DNA of 64,000 bases from Pempheris klunzingeri. Taxonomy: Eukaryota; Chordata; Actinopteri; Acropomatiformes; Pempheridae. The notes beneath the pieces were generated by a model. The model searched no databases and was not told the origin of the DNA. It was given only the letters and a program-made list of their open reading frames with translations. Positions 44,231 through 55,100 of this stretch are shown here, piece after piece. Both the position numbers and the translations under genes were made by a program. How positions within the stretch are numbered: position 1 is the stretch's first letter; each line of letters starts with the position of its first letter. The stretch lies in the NCBI RefSeq assembly GCF_042242105.1, contig NC_092019.1, positions 15,671,328-15,735,327 on the forward strand. Direction: 5' to 3'.

Positions 44231-46208
44231 TTAAAGGGTGTGCTCTGGATATAAAACCTGTAAGACAGATTCATTATTGAAATTACATCATGCCACAAAT
44301 GTTTCAGACAGGCTGACGGGAGGATGATTGTTAACTTGTGAATGCAAATGCATACCTCAGTGGTTGGCACCAAAACCCGCACTGCATTTAGAAAAAAATA
44401 AAAATAAAAATTACAGAAACTGAGATCTAGTTTTAATGTTAATTTTCATATTGATTAGAATCAATCTCTCACCAGTGGATCTCTTCTTGTAATAAATCAG
44501 CCCAGCAACTAAAAAGGTCAGACCCAGCAGCAGCCCTGCTGTCCCAACAGTGATCTTATATGTCATGGAGTCAGCCATGGGCTCTGAAAAGACCATCATC
44601 AACAACTCTGCATCAAATTTCCATCCACTGATACCAGAAGTGATCTTCCATTGAGGCTGAGTTAACATACTTTATGTATGTTATACAAGCTACACATGTT
44701 TAAAGTTTTATTACAGGCATGTGAATGTCTATGTACAGTGTCATTTTAGTTATACATGTACATAGTTGTACATACAACAAATCAAATGCGTCTACTTTAT
44801 GTCATGTATGTTATGATACCCAGTGAATGGTAATTCCTCATTCCTTGTGGTTGAATTTGTAATTTTACCTCACCTGTGCTCATGCACACTTCCTTACCCC
44901 AGTCGTAGAGCTTGGGCTCCATGAGGCTGGCATGCTCCACCATGCAGGTGATTTTCTCTCCAGGTATGGGTGTAAACTCCAGATAGGAGTGGATCTGGTA
45001 GAGCCAGTTCCCATTGGACAGTTCCTCAGTGGACGTCACATCAGATGTCACCCCCTTTCCATTCCTCAGCCACGTCACTCTGATTTGTCTGGGATAAAAG
45101 TTGTACACACTACAGACAAGCAGGCCTGGATGTCTGCTGCTCGCTGCCTTGACTGACCTCAGCCAAACGTATGGCTCAACTAGAGGAAAATACCCAAAAG
45201 AGACAACATTTAGTCATAAAATACCACAACTTTACTCAATCCATTTCTAATGCATCTATTAGCGTTACCGTCACTATTACAGCAAAAGCTTTTGGGGAAT
45301 ATTTGCAGGCTCAGTAACTTTCCAGAGTCTCCGCTGGTTTCCTGAATGCTGCTGAGGACCAAGAAAGAGATCTGTCCAAGTAGCTGCTGGGCTGCCATCT
45401 TTGTTTTGATTTGGAAACATTGGCACAACTTTGGAGAGTTTTGAATTCTTTTTTATTTTTTTTATCATTCAGTGGAAGGGTTTTTAAAGTTTTAGCGTTT
45501 TCTTGTTTTAGTTAAGTTACCTCTCTGACCTGAAGGTGGGCTAATATATGAGTCGTAAACACTGGAGCTATTTTCAGTCTTTATGCTAAACCACGCTAAC
45601 AGGCCACTGGCTGTTTTATGTATTGGACACACATAGAGTGACATAAGTATATGCCCCAAAACTTTTGCTTTGAGGCAATTTCCATTATGTTCTGTGTTAA
45701 TCACCTGGGGTCAGAAGGCCATCATAAGCCAACGGTGCATTTCTCTTGCAAAGGTCTGTCTTCCATTTCTCATGTTTCAGAAGATGTACATCCTTGTTGA
45801 GGATATCGGCAAGTTCTTGTGCTTTCTTTGTGTAGCCGATAATTTTCCCCAATGTGCTGTTGTATTGTGCCATCAACTTCTTGTTAAAGTAGAACTGCTC
45901 CAGGTACACAGCATCATGACCATCGGGTGAAGTAAACTGGCAATGAATCAAAATGTGACCAAAGAAAGCGTCTGTGAAAATAATACCAACAGATATTAGT
46001 TGAAATGGATAGTTATTTAGTCTCTTGTACATTTAATATTCACACACATCAGACTCTAAAGCTAAAAATGTGAACACAGGCCTCTCTGTATCTATTGTTA
46101 TGCACTAACATAACAATAGCACAAACAATTATCGGTTCTGTTCGCATGTTACTCACCTGCTCTTAAAAATGCCAACAGGAGAGTAAAGAAGCCGAGAGCT
46201 TGAAACAT
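44231..46208 (-). CDS. MHC class II beta chain, complete, probably non-classical
   Basis: Six coding exons join in phase to 254 residues: 46208-46157 (leader MFQALGFFTLLLAFLRA), 45971-45705 (beta-1), 45179-44898 (beta-2), 44583-44473 (connecting peptide and membrane), 44381-44356 and 44257-44231 (tail VRVLVPTTE and VLYPEHTL). Beta-1 has its cysteine pair (ILIHCQF, TDLCKRN) and an NST glycosylation site. The immunoglobulin beta-2 domain has LLVCSVYNFYPRQIRVTW and KITCMVEHASL. The membrane segment has the glycine spacing typical of class II. The protein should pair with the alpha chain encoded upstream to present peptides to CD4 T cells. The usual beta-1 Trp before the Asn (YWNKD in classical fish chains) is replaced (DILNKD). 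AATAAA at 44054-44059 is a likely poly(A) signal. I could not identify clean X and Y promoter boxes. Confidence 0.95.
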
Positions 46209-46481
46209 CTTGTCATCTAAATGAGAGCGATCCAACAGAGAGTAAACTCCAGTGGAGAAAAGAGTTCATTTGATTCTGAGCTTGTCAAATGAGGAAGTTC
46301 ACTTACAGATTTATAACAAGCATTTTTTTCCCCATGTAGGTGTGGCACTCACGTTCCACCTCTAGACATTTGTTTCCATGATTATGTTGGTGTCATATTT
46401 CTACTTTAGGTCTCTTTGTATGCAACCTCGGCAGTAACAATGGTGGAGGAAGTACTCAGTCATACTCAGATTCTTTATATA

Positions 46482-48109
46482 CAGTGGGTACGGAAAGTAT
46501 TCAGACCCCTTCACTTTTTCCACATTTTGTTATGTTACAGCCTTATTCCAAAATGGATTAAATTCTTTTTTTTCCTCATCAATCTACACACAATACCCCA
46601 TAATGACAAAGTGAAAAAAGTTTTTTAGAAATTTTTGCAAATGTATTAAAAATAAAAAACTGAAATATCACATGTACATAAGTATTCACACCCTTTGCTA
46701 TGACACTCAAAACTGAGCTCAGGTGCATCCTGTTTCCACTGATCGTCCTTGAGATGTTTCTACAACTTGACTGGAGTCCACCTGTGGTAAATTCAATTGA
46801 TTGGACTTGATTTGGAAAGGCACACACCTGTCTATATAAGGTCCCACAGCTGACAGTGCATGTCAGAGCAGAAACCAAGCCATGAAGTCAAAGGAATTGT
46901 CTGTACACCTCTGAGACAGGATTGTATCGAGGCACAGATCTGGGGAAGGGTACAGAAACATTTCTGCAGCATTGAAGGTCCCGAAGAGCACAGTGGCCTC
47001 CGTCATTCGTAAATGGAAGAAGTTCAGAACCACCAGGACTCTTCCTAGAGCTGGCCGCTCGTCCAAACTGAGCAATCGGGGGAGAAGGGCCTTGGTCAGA
47101 GAGGTGACCAAGAACCCGATGGTCACTCTGACAGAGCTCCAGCGTTACTCAGAGGAAATGGGAGAACCTTCCAGAAGGACAACCATCTCTGCAGCACTCC
47201 ACCAATCAGGCCTTTATGGTAGAGTGGCCAAACGGAAGCCTCTCCTCAGTAAAAGGCACATGACAGCCCGCTTGGAGTTTGCCAAAAGGCACCTAAACGG
47301 CTCTCAGACCATGAGAAACAAGATTCTCTGGTCTGATGAAACCAAGATAGAACTATTTGGCCTGAATGCCAAGCGTCACGTCTGGAGGAAACCAGGCACC
47401 GCTCATCACCTGGCAAATACCATCCCTACGGTGAAGCATGGTGGTGGCAGCATCATGCTGTGGGGATGTTTTTCAGCGGCAGGAACTGGGAGACTAGTCA
47501 GGATACAGGGAAAGATGAATGCAGCAAAGTACAGAGACATCCTGGATGAAAACCTGCTCCAGAGCGCTCAGGATCTCAGACTGGGGCGACGGTTCACCTT
47601 CCAACAGGACAACGACCCGAAGCACACAGCCAAGATAACGAAGGAGTGGCTTCGGGACAAATGTCCTTGAGTGGCCCAGCTAGAGCCCAGACTTGAACCC
47701 CATTGAACATCTCTGGAAAGACCTGAAAATAGCTGTGCAGCGACGCTCCCCATCTAACCTGACAGAGCTTGAGAGGATCTGCAGAGAAGAATGGGAAAAA
47801 TACCCCAAATGCAGGTGTGCCAAGCTTGTAGCATCATACCCAAAAAGACTTGAGGCTGTAATCGCTGCCAAAGGTGCCTCAACAAAGTACTGAATAAAGG
47901 GTGTGAATACTTATGTACATATGATATTTCAGTTCTTTATTTTTGATACATTTGCAAAAATTTCTAAAACTTTTTTCACTTTGTCATTATGGGTTATTGT
48001 GTGTAGATTGATGAGGGGAAAAAAAGAATTTAATCCATTTTGGAATAAGGCTGTAACATAAGAAAATGTGGAAAAAGTGAAGGGGTCTGAATACTTTCCG
48101 TACCCACTG
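46482..48109 (+). mobile_element. Tc1/mariner DNA transposon with ~215-bp inverted repeats
   Basis: The 1628-base element begins CAGTGGGTACGGAAAGTATT and ends with its inverse, flanked by TA on both sides. The terminal inverted repeats are 46482-46696 and 47896-48109 and differ at only a handful of positions, so the copy is fairly young. It lies between the class II beta and alpha genes. Very similar termini are widespread in fish Tc1 families. Confidence 0.95.
46882..47893 (+). pseudogene. Broken Tc1-type transposase
   Basis: The frame starts MKSKELSV and the body contains a paired-type DNA-binding region (VPKSTVASVIRKWKKF), then DDE catalytic motifs ILWSDETKIELF and FQQDNDPKHTA, and the third region [10 protein letters not shown]. 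The copy is inactive: an in-frame TGA lies near codon 11 (CGA to TGA in the usual text), the frame shifts by one base near 47660, and a TAG follows near 47680. After these the frame stays open to the final stop. With near-identical inverted repeats it could still be moved by an active transposase supplied elsewhere. Confidence 0.9.
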
Positions 48110-48425
48110 TATATAGTCCAGCATTAAAAGTGTTTTAAATTTTACTAGTGGCAAAATATTTCTGCAAAATGCCCAAAAGAAAGAGGACTCATTATGTAGA
48201 AAATTGCCGTGTGAGCTGATTTCAACTCATTTATCAAGTTATGACTATATCTTAAAAGCTAATGTTTTGTGTGTAAAATGTTGCTCTGCAAAGTAAGTGA
48301 AAGTACGATATTTCACTCTGAAATGTGTTGAACAGGATCAAAGTAGCATGAAATGGAAATACTTTAGTAAAATACAAGTACTGTCTTCAAATGCAGTATG
48401 TGAGTAGATGTATTTAGTTACAGTT

Positions 48426-49299
48426 ATTATTTGTCAGTGACAACCTTGGCTTTATGACAAGAACATAATCAGAATTTAATTTCCACATAATATTTATTGA
48501 TTATTGAGTAAAGAATGAGCCAATGGTTGTTGGTGCTGCAGTTATCTGTTGCACACTTAAATGTTATTATGTTACACATACTGGTGAAGTTACTCTTGAC
48601 ATTGTCCAATTCCATATCAGTGAACAGATTTATTTGACCTGTTTATTCATGTAAAACGTATTTGTTAGTTGCAGAAGTTATCACTGTAATCATCCACAGC
48701 ACACCAAAAAAACTCTTCACTGTGGTGCAAACAAAGTGTTAAATTCACTCAAACAAGTGAGTATCATAAATACAATCGTCAGGTTCAATCACCACCAATC
48801 AAATATGCAACTTTAATTTCTCATGAATCTTCATAAAAGCACTTTTATGTACAAACATATATTTATAGATATTCCTAACAGATATCAAAGTTTCAGCTCA
48901 AACAGAGTACATAATGTCACATGACCATGTTTGAATAACAGTGTGACAAACCAGCAGTCATTCTGCTGCACATTTCTACTTAATGTAGTGTCCAATTATC
49001 ATCTAAAGGCAGAGCAGTGGCAGGCAGATAGAAACACCAGTAGATTAACGATAAAGACATTGCATCTAATGTACATTCAGAGCATGAAGTGAGCCAGTCT
49101 TAAATGCTTCTCTTTATAAGAAATAATTTTCCCCTCTTTTTTACCACAATAAATAGTATACAATCAATCTTGCTTTTCATAGTAACTCTTAAATATTTAA
49201 AGCAAAATAAAGGTTAAAGGATAATACATGTTGCACTCAAAAATCATATAGAAAATATGTATTCATCTACAATATCACCCATATTCAGTGATAGAGGTA
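48426..49299. other. 3' flank of the class II alpha gene
   Basis: This AT-rich stretch should hold the alpha-chain 3' UTR. Several minus-strand AATAAA motifs are present (for example 48629-48634 and 48642-48647), and I cannot choose between them. No coding exon is seen. Confidence 0.4.
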
Positions 49300-50371
49300 T
49301 TATTGTCCATGGTGTCCCTTAACCATTAGAAATACTCCAACGACAACTCCCACCAAGCCCAGAATCAGGCCCACTCCACAGCAAATGTCCGGTCCAAGAC
49401 TGGGACGAGTCAAGTCAAGTTCTGCGGAGGAAGTTAGACAGCACATTCACCACTTACAAAAAGACACAACAAAACATCTCATTTTGATGTTTAAGTGACC
49501 TCATGATAAAAGACTCACCCCAGACCCTTGTTATAGGCCTGTCCAGGGCTGAATGCTCCACAGTACAGCTGTAAATGTCCCCCTCCGTCGGCGTGAACGT
49601 CAGGGTGGAGAACTGGTGGAAGGTTTGATCAGTATTGGGATAATATCGACTGAGTGACACCCCCTCTGACACTGGATGACCATTTTTGGTCCAGTCGACT
49701 TTGATGTACGGTGGGTAGAAATGATTCGCAAAGCAGATGAGACGGTTTTCAACTCCCAGCTCAGCTTCCTCTGCAGGGTAGAGGATGCTCTCAGGGGGGT
49801 CTGAAATGGGCAAAAAGACTGTTAGGAATCTTCATCAACATTTTATCAATCACTTTAGAGATAAATACAGAGGTCAACTTACCTTTTTCTTTTGGTGGAC
49901 TTTTCTCTTCCACTGCACAGAGTGCAGTAATTGCTAAACAGGAGAGCTTGTTTTGCAGAGCATCTTTAAGTATACTCAGACCTACTAAAATCTGACTTGG
50001 ATCAGGATCAACAAATCTGGGCACTGTGTAAATAACTTCCTCTGTTTGGAAATCCACATATGAAACCTCCAGTGCATCAAACTCAAACTGTACCTCGGCT
50101 GTGCCATTCAAAAAGCAGCCCACAGAATAGAGAACTTCATGAGTATCTGTAAAAACAATTCAGTGGAAATAAAGATACATACACTGTTGTACACTCTTTG
50201 TATTGATATACAGAAGCTGAACACAGAGGAATAGCCCATATTTTCACATCTTCATAAAATCACAATTTTACAAACTAGAAAATAAGTGTAGTAAATGTAA
50301 ATATCATTCTTACTTTGTGATAAGGCACAGAAGCCCTTGAGCATCAGGATTATGAGAGCAGAGCGCTTCAT
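49300..50371 (-). CDS. MHC class II alpha chain, complete, probably non-classical
   Basis: Four coding exons join in phase to 241 residues: 50371-50314 (leader MKRSALIILMLKGFCALSQ), 50146-49883 (alpha-1), 49800-49519 (alpha-2) and 49421-49300 (connecting peptide, membrane segment, tail). An in-frame ATG at 50392 would add seven residues, but the inner start gives the better leader. Alpha-1 has SVGCFLNGTAEVQF with a glycosylation site and a second cysteine in KLSCLAIT. Alpha-2 is a clear immunoglobulin domain (ENRLICFANHFYPP, VSLSRYYPN, IYSCTVEHSAL). The membrane part has CCGVGLILGLVGVVVG. The asparagines that bind peptide backbone in classical chains are not found at their places. The gene is upstream of the beta gene in the same orientation, as a fish class II pair. 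A CCTGATTTGG stretch (50461-50470, minus) is only a poor Y-box match. Confidence 0.95.
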
Positions 50372-50392
50372 GTCTGAGCTACAGTTCTTCAT

Positions 50393-51756
50393 CGCTGAAT
50401 GGAAAGTCCCAGCCTGAATTTAGCATTGTGTTTAATCTGTCACTCACATCAATCACGTGACCAAATCAGGTGCAAAACTTCTCCCGCAAAGTAGCTGTGT
50501 TCATACATGACACAGTATGAGGAAATAATAGAGAGCTGAAAGTCAGGTTCTTTGATGACATTATTAGAGTACTTTTTTTAGCCTTTTGAGAGTGTTGTTA
50601 AATGGTTCAGTGCATTTTCCATCACGGGAGAACAACTACAAAATGTCAAGACAGTGTTTTGAATGAAGGCTTCACTGTGATGTAAAGTTAGACTAAATTA
50701 TCTGCAGCACATCTATGAAATTAAAAGTCTTTAAAGGGTATAAGGGATCTACATAATTTTAAATACTGCAAGTTGCATGTTTCTGAGGAAATTACCACTG
50801 CAGACTTTTAATGCAACAATGATCACAATCCAATGATCAATGTGGTAATTTTGCTTTTTGTCCCAAAACTGTCAAAATACAATAAAATTTTATTTCTAAA
50901 ATTTATGAAAGGTTGAAAAATATGTAACAAAATTCAGAGATATCAAGAGATAATGATTGATAAAGAATGAAGTAAACTGATAAAAAATACAAAAAAGAAT
51001 AAAAGTAGCCTACATTTTATTTTTCCTTCAAGTGATTGGCAGTCAAGAAAAAAAACCTTTTTGTTTTGTGATTCTAAAGCTTATTTAGGCTCCATTTTAA
51101 TTATCCAACAAACTATAGTATTTATTGATGTATTCAATTATACTTTTGACTTGTCTGATAACTTTTTCCTACATTTAAACTTTTCTTTATTTGATCCCCC
51201 ATAGGGGGAAATTCTCATGTTACAGCAGCAACAATAGAACAGGGAGAGTGAAAAGAAGAAGCAATAAGTTTGATCACTGATTTTGCACAGTTGATTGAGG
51301 TGCATTTGAACCACGAAGAAACACAAACTCAAACAGAGTTTGAGACAAAAACTGACAAAATAAATATTAGAAAAAGACAAAAATGTAAATGAATGTGTCA
51401 GTAAATAACATTACTAGTTAAACAATTACAGTGGAGTGTGAAACAATAAAAGACTGAAATAAAAGGAGTTTTAAGTCCGTTTATCAGCTGATTTGTAGTT
51501 GAGGAACCAATCAAAAATCTTTTTCATTGAGTATAGAGCTTTATATTACACCAATATGCTCAGTTTTAATGATTTAACTAACAATATTCTGAATAGTTTT
51601 TATTTGGGGGTTGACTGATAAGCTTTTGCCACATTGTGTCAGCTCTTGGGCTCCATAAAAGTAGTGTAAATGCCCTTTGTGATATGAGTTTGGCTCATTT
51701 TAAGATATGTTGTGAAAAAAGTCCCAAAAATTAATAAAAAATCTAAAACTGTGAGA
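50393..51756. other. Intergenic region between class II alpha and fam171a1
   Basis: AT-rich, with one LINE tail (51183-51290) and no coding exon I can support. Confidence 0.4.
51183..51290 (-). mobile_element. LINE/SINE 3'-tail fragment
   Basis: TTTGATCCCCCATAGGGGGA followed by AATTCTCATGTTACAGCAGC matches a very common fish retroposon 3' tail read on the minus strand. The copy at 61760-61840 is related. Confidence 0.5.
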
Positions 51757-52141
51757 AAGCCCCCTTGGTGTGGCGGACAGGTGGCGCTGGAGGTCCGTGG
51801 GTGTCAGCGGTGCTGCGTGTGGGAGAAGCCGCCTGTTGGAGCTGTTCTGGGGCTTGAGGCTCAGAGGAGCGGGGCCGTCCTCCTCCTCCGTGACCCGGGC
51901 CCGTCCATGAAAAAACCCACCGAGCGGCTAAAGGGCTGGGGATGCACAACGGGACCGAGGAAACACGGCTTTACAGGCGGAAAACCGGGAGTGCTGATGC
52001 TGCTGAACATGGAGTATCTCCTCCTCTGCGGGATAAAGCGGGTTTACTCTGATGTGGCCGCTCAGTGAGTTTGTTAAAGAGAAACATTTGGCTTTTACTT
52101 TGCTTTTTTTTTCACCGTTTGCGTTGAGACTCACATCTGCA
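51757..52141 (+). promoter_or_regulatory. GC-richer promoter and 5' UTR of fam171a1
   Basis: GC content rises sharply from about 51760 to 52250 within AT-rich surroundings, directly before the fam171a1 start. A 118-codon frame at 51712-52068 has no family resemblance and is probably 5' UTR or upstream DNA. Confidence 0.4.
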
Positions 52142-55100
52142 ATGATGCGGGCTGTGGACTGGAGACGGACCGCTGCGATTGTACTCCTTTTGGGATACCT
52201 TGTCTCCAAAGCTGCCGCTAAAACCCCATCGGAAGACACAGCCACGGAGGGTAGGAGTGTTTTAAACATTTTTATCCGCTCTCTTTGTCCGGGAAAGCGG
52301 CCGGTTAGCTGCTCTTTGGAGGCTAATGGAGCCGCTAGCCTGCTCGGATGCTGATGTGACCTAAAGTTAGCTAACATTAGCAAGTTAGCCGGTGGCTGAA
52401 AGAGGGCACGAAAACTTCTCTGAAATGTTTGTTATCCAGCCTGGCTTTATGTCCCTGGATAATATCTCAAATCAACACTTTATTTTTGATATGAAGTAGT
52501 CATATCTGTGTGAAATACTCTGTCAGTAGCTGTGGCTGGAAACATGCCCTCATATTGTCCACAGTAACGCAGCAGTTGAGTCCAGCTGCTGTGATTACTC
52601 ATTTTTTAATCCTCGATATGTTAAAAAAAACACACTTTCTCTTTCTCTGTCTGATAGACCACCTTGCTCAAGTGTCCCACAACAAGTAGATGGGTACCAA
52701 CAAGCTCAAACTTTCTACCTGGTCTTTGTACTAGAGTTGCACCTAATGATTATTATCATTATTGATTAATCAAGTCAACAGTCTGCCTTAAATGTCAGAA
52801 AATTGCACAAAGTGCCAGTCACAACCTCTCAGAGCCCATGTAGACATATTTGGACCAACTAACAGACATAAACCCACAGCCAGTCAGCTTACTATCATAA
52901 TAAACAGCTGATGTTAACATTTAAGAAGTGGCAACCATTGAATTACTGGCATTTTTGCTTTAAAATGATTAATCAGTCCTTGAACTGCAGCTTAATCTTC
53001 TATTGACAGCTAATTAATCATCTCTAACTTTTAAGACAAGATGATATAAAATTACATCATTAATTTGACTTTATTGTTGTGTTGCAGCAGTAGAAGTACA
53101 ATAAAGTATGAAAAACTAGATGAGCATCTACTATACACCAAATGAGCCAAGATAGACACTCAAAGCTAGAAGCAAATAGTAAATCATCTTAAAACTAATC
53201 AGCAACATTAATAATTGATTAATTGTTTAGTAATTTTTGAAGCAAAAAAGCTGACACCCTCACTTTGCAGTTTCTGTTTGTCTTATGTGATATAAAACTT
53301 TAAGGTTTACTATTTTCTAAACTTGTAATTGAGAAAATAACAGATTCATTGATAATGAATGTAGTAGTCATCCCTACTAAATGGTATATACTGTACCAAA
53401 CACTGAATCACAATAATCCGATGGCATCTCATTCACTCACTGACTTCAAAGCTGCCCTGTCATACTAACTACTAAAGTGGAGCCACATCTGTTTTATCCA
53501 TCACTTTTATCTCTCGCTGTCATGCTCAAACACACACACACACACATCACAGTGGTCTGTGTTTGCTTACATATTTGGCTGGCCTACATTCGGCCCTCTC
53601 TCTCCGACTATGTTTACAGTAGAAGTATGAACGTAAACTTGCAGTAACTATTGCTGTAAATCAGTCAGGGTTAAAAAAAAAAAAAAAAAAAGGCAGCACA
53701 GAGGAGTAATTTTTTTTTTCTTAGAAGTGTCAACTTGGTTTATAATATTTTACAATTTCATGATTAGTTCAGGAGTTGAAGTAGTTCTGCTTGAAGGCTT
53801 GTGATTACTTTAAGGCTTTCAAGATTCTGCATCATGAAAATGGTCCAAATTCACAGCAGCAGGCTCTGGTAAAGAACAAAGTGTAATGCTTATGATAATT
53901 CACAAGATTGTGACGCTTTGAAGTCTGTCCCGGCCTCTCTCTGCTCTCTGTTTTCCCTTTCTTTCTCGCTCTCTTTCTCTGGTGCTCACTTTGCCTCGGA
54001 CTGACCTTCAGTTGTCCCCGTGGGGGTGTGTTCAGGTCGATACTGAGGACTTCTCCGGGTCTGTCCAGCAGGCAGCATGGATGAGTGGAGCCAGACAGAC
54101 AATCTACCCGCAGATATAGATCTCACTCACATTACTGCTGCCCATAATAGGCATGGCATTGCATCTCCAGCAGACAAACATTCGATGAAGCTGGACAAGG
54201 GCTGCCAGGAAGTAGACCAATCAAATCACATTGTCACCAGCTAGCCAGGCTTGATTTTAATCACAAGATGTTGGTGTGAGTGCTAACAGCAACCCAGTGT
54301 GGGGAGGATATATTGGGCCATAAGGAAGAATGGTGTTTAGGGAGCAGAACCAGTAGAGTATACTGTACGGTATGTAGACTGGAAGTAAGACGAAGAGAGT
54401 CCATTTGCTCCTCAGACTGAGACCTGATGATGTAACCTAATTGCTGTCTCCCCTGCTGAGTTAATGGGATTGACCATCACTATCTAATCTTACTTTTAAT
54501 CCCGAGGAGGGAAAGTAGCAGGCTGAACACCTATTGATAGCCGTTTCCTTTATTTGTAATGGCCGAGCTTTAGTTCAGCAGATAGGAGCGTGTTTATATG
54601 CTTTGATTTTTTTTTTTACAGCATGCTTTGATTTGCCTCTGTGTGTTTCCACATGTTGCATGCTGTGACATGTTTTGCCATTCGCTTTCCCGATCATCCC
54701 TGTTTGTGATTCATACTTTATCTCAGTGACCTTTTACCGTCTTCCTCATTTTCTTCCCATAACATTTTTAATAGGTCTATTTTTTCTTTTTTGCAAGATC
54801 ACCACACTGTGCATCAGATGTTTGTTATTTATCCGAATTTATCCGTTACTTCAGTCCTTGTGTTTCCTTTTGCTGTGGTTGAACAAGTTATTACATCCAG
54901 AAACACAAACAACAGTCTGTTGCTGAGCTTGAAGTTAAATGCATGCATGCATTGCTCTAGTTTTCACTTACTGCATACTTTCTTTCGATAGGGATGTGCG
55001 GTATTGCCTTGAAATAATATCTATATATGATACAATACTAAAAAAAAAAGCATTTACAATTACTGTTTAGAATTTATATACTTTACTATTTAAACAACTT

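Larger units (their letters stand above)
46436..48425. repeat. Older 'AAGTACT'-type repeat interrupted by a Tc1 element
   Basis: Left part 46436-46481 (GGTGGAGGAAGTACTCAG) and right part 48110-48425 (GACTCATTATG, then TTTCACTCTGAAATGTGTTG, GCATGAAATGGAAATACTTT, AAAATACAAGTACTG) fit the two sides of one copy of the repeat. The Tc1 element lies between them. Confidence 0.6.

Noticed and set aside
50440-50480. Class II promoter Y box
   Set aside because: The best stretch (CCTGATTTGG on the minus strand) has an extra base relative to CTGATTGG and no convincing X box beside it, so it is not listed as a feature.
51712-52068. 118-codon frame before fam171a1
   Set aside because: No family resemblance, no signal peptide, and it lies in the GC-rich 5' region of fam171a1.
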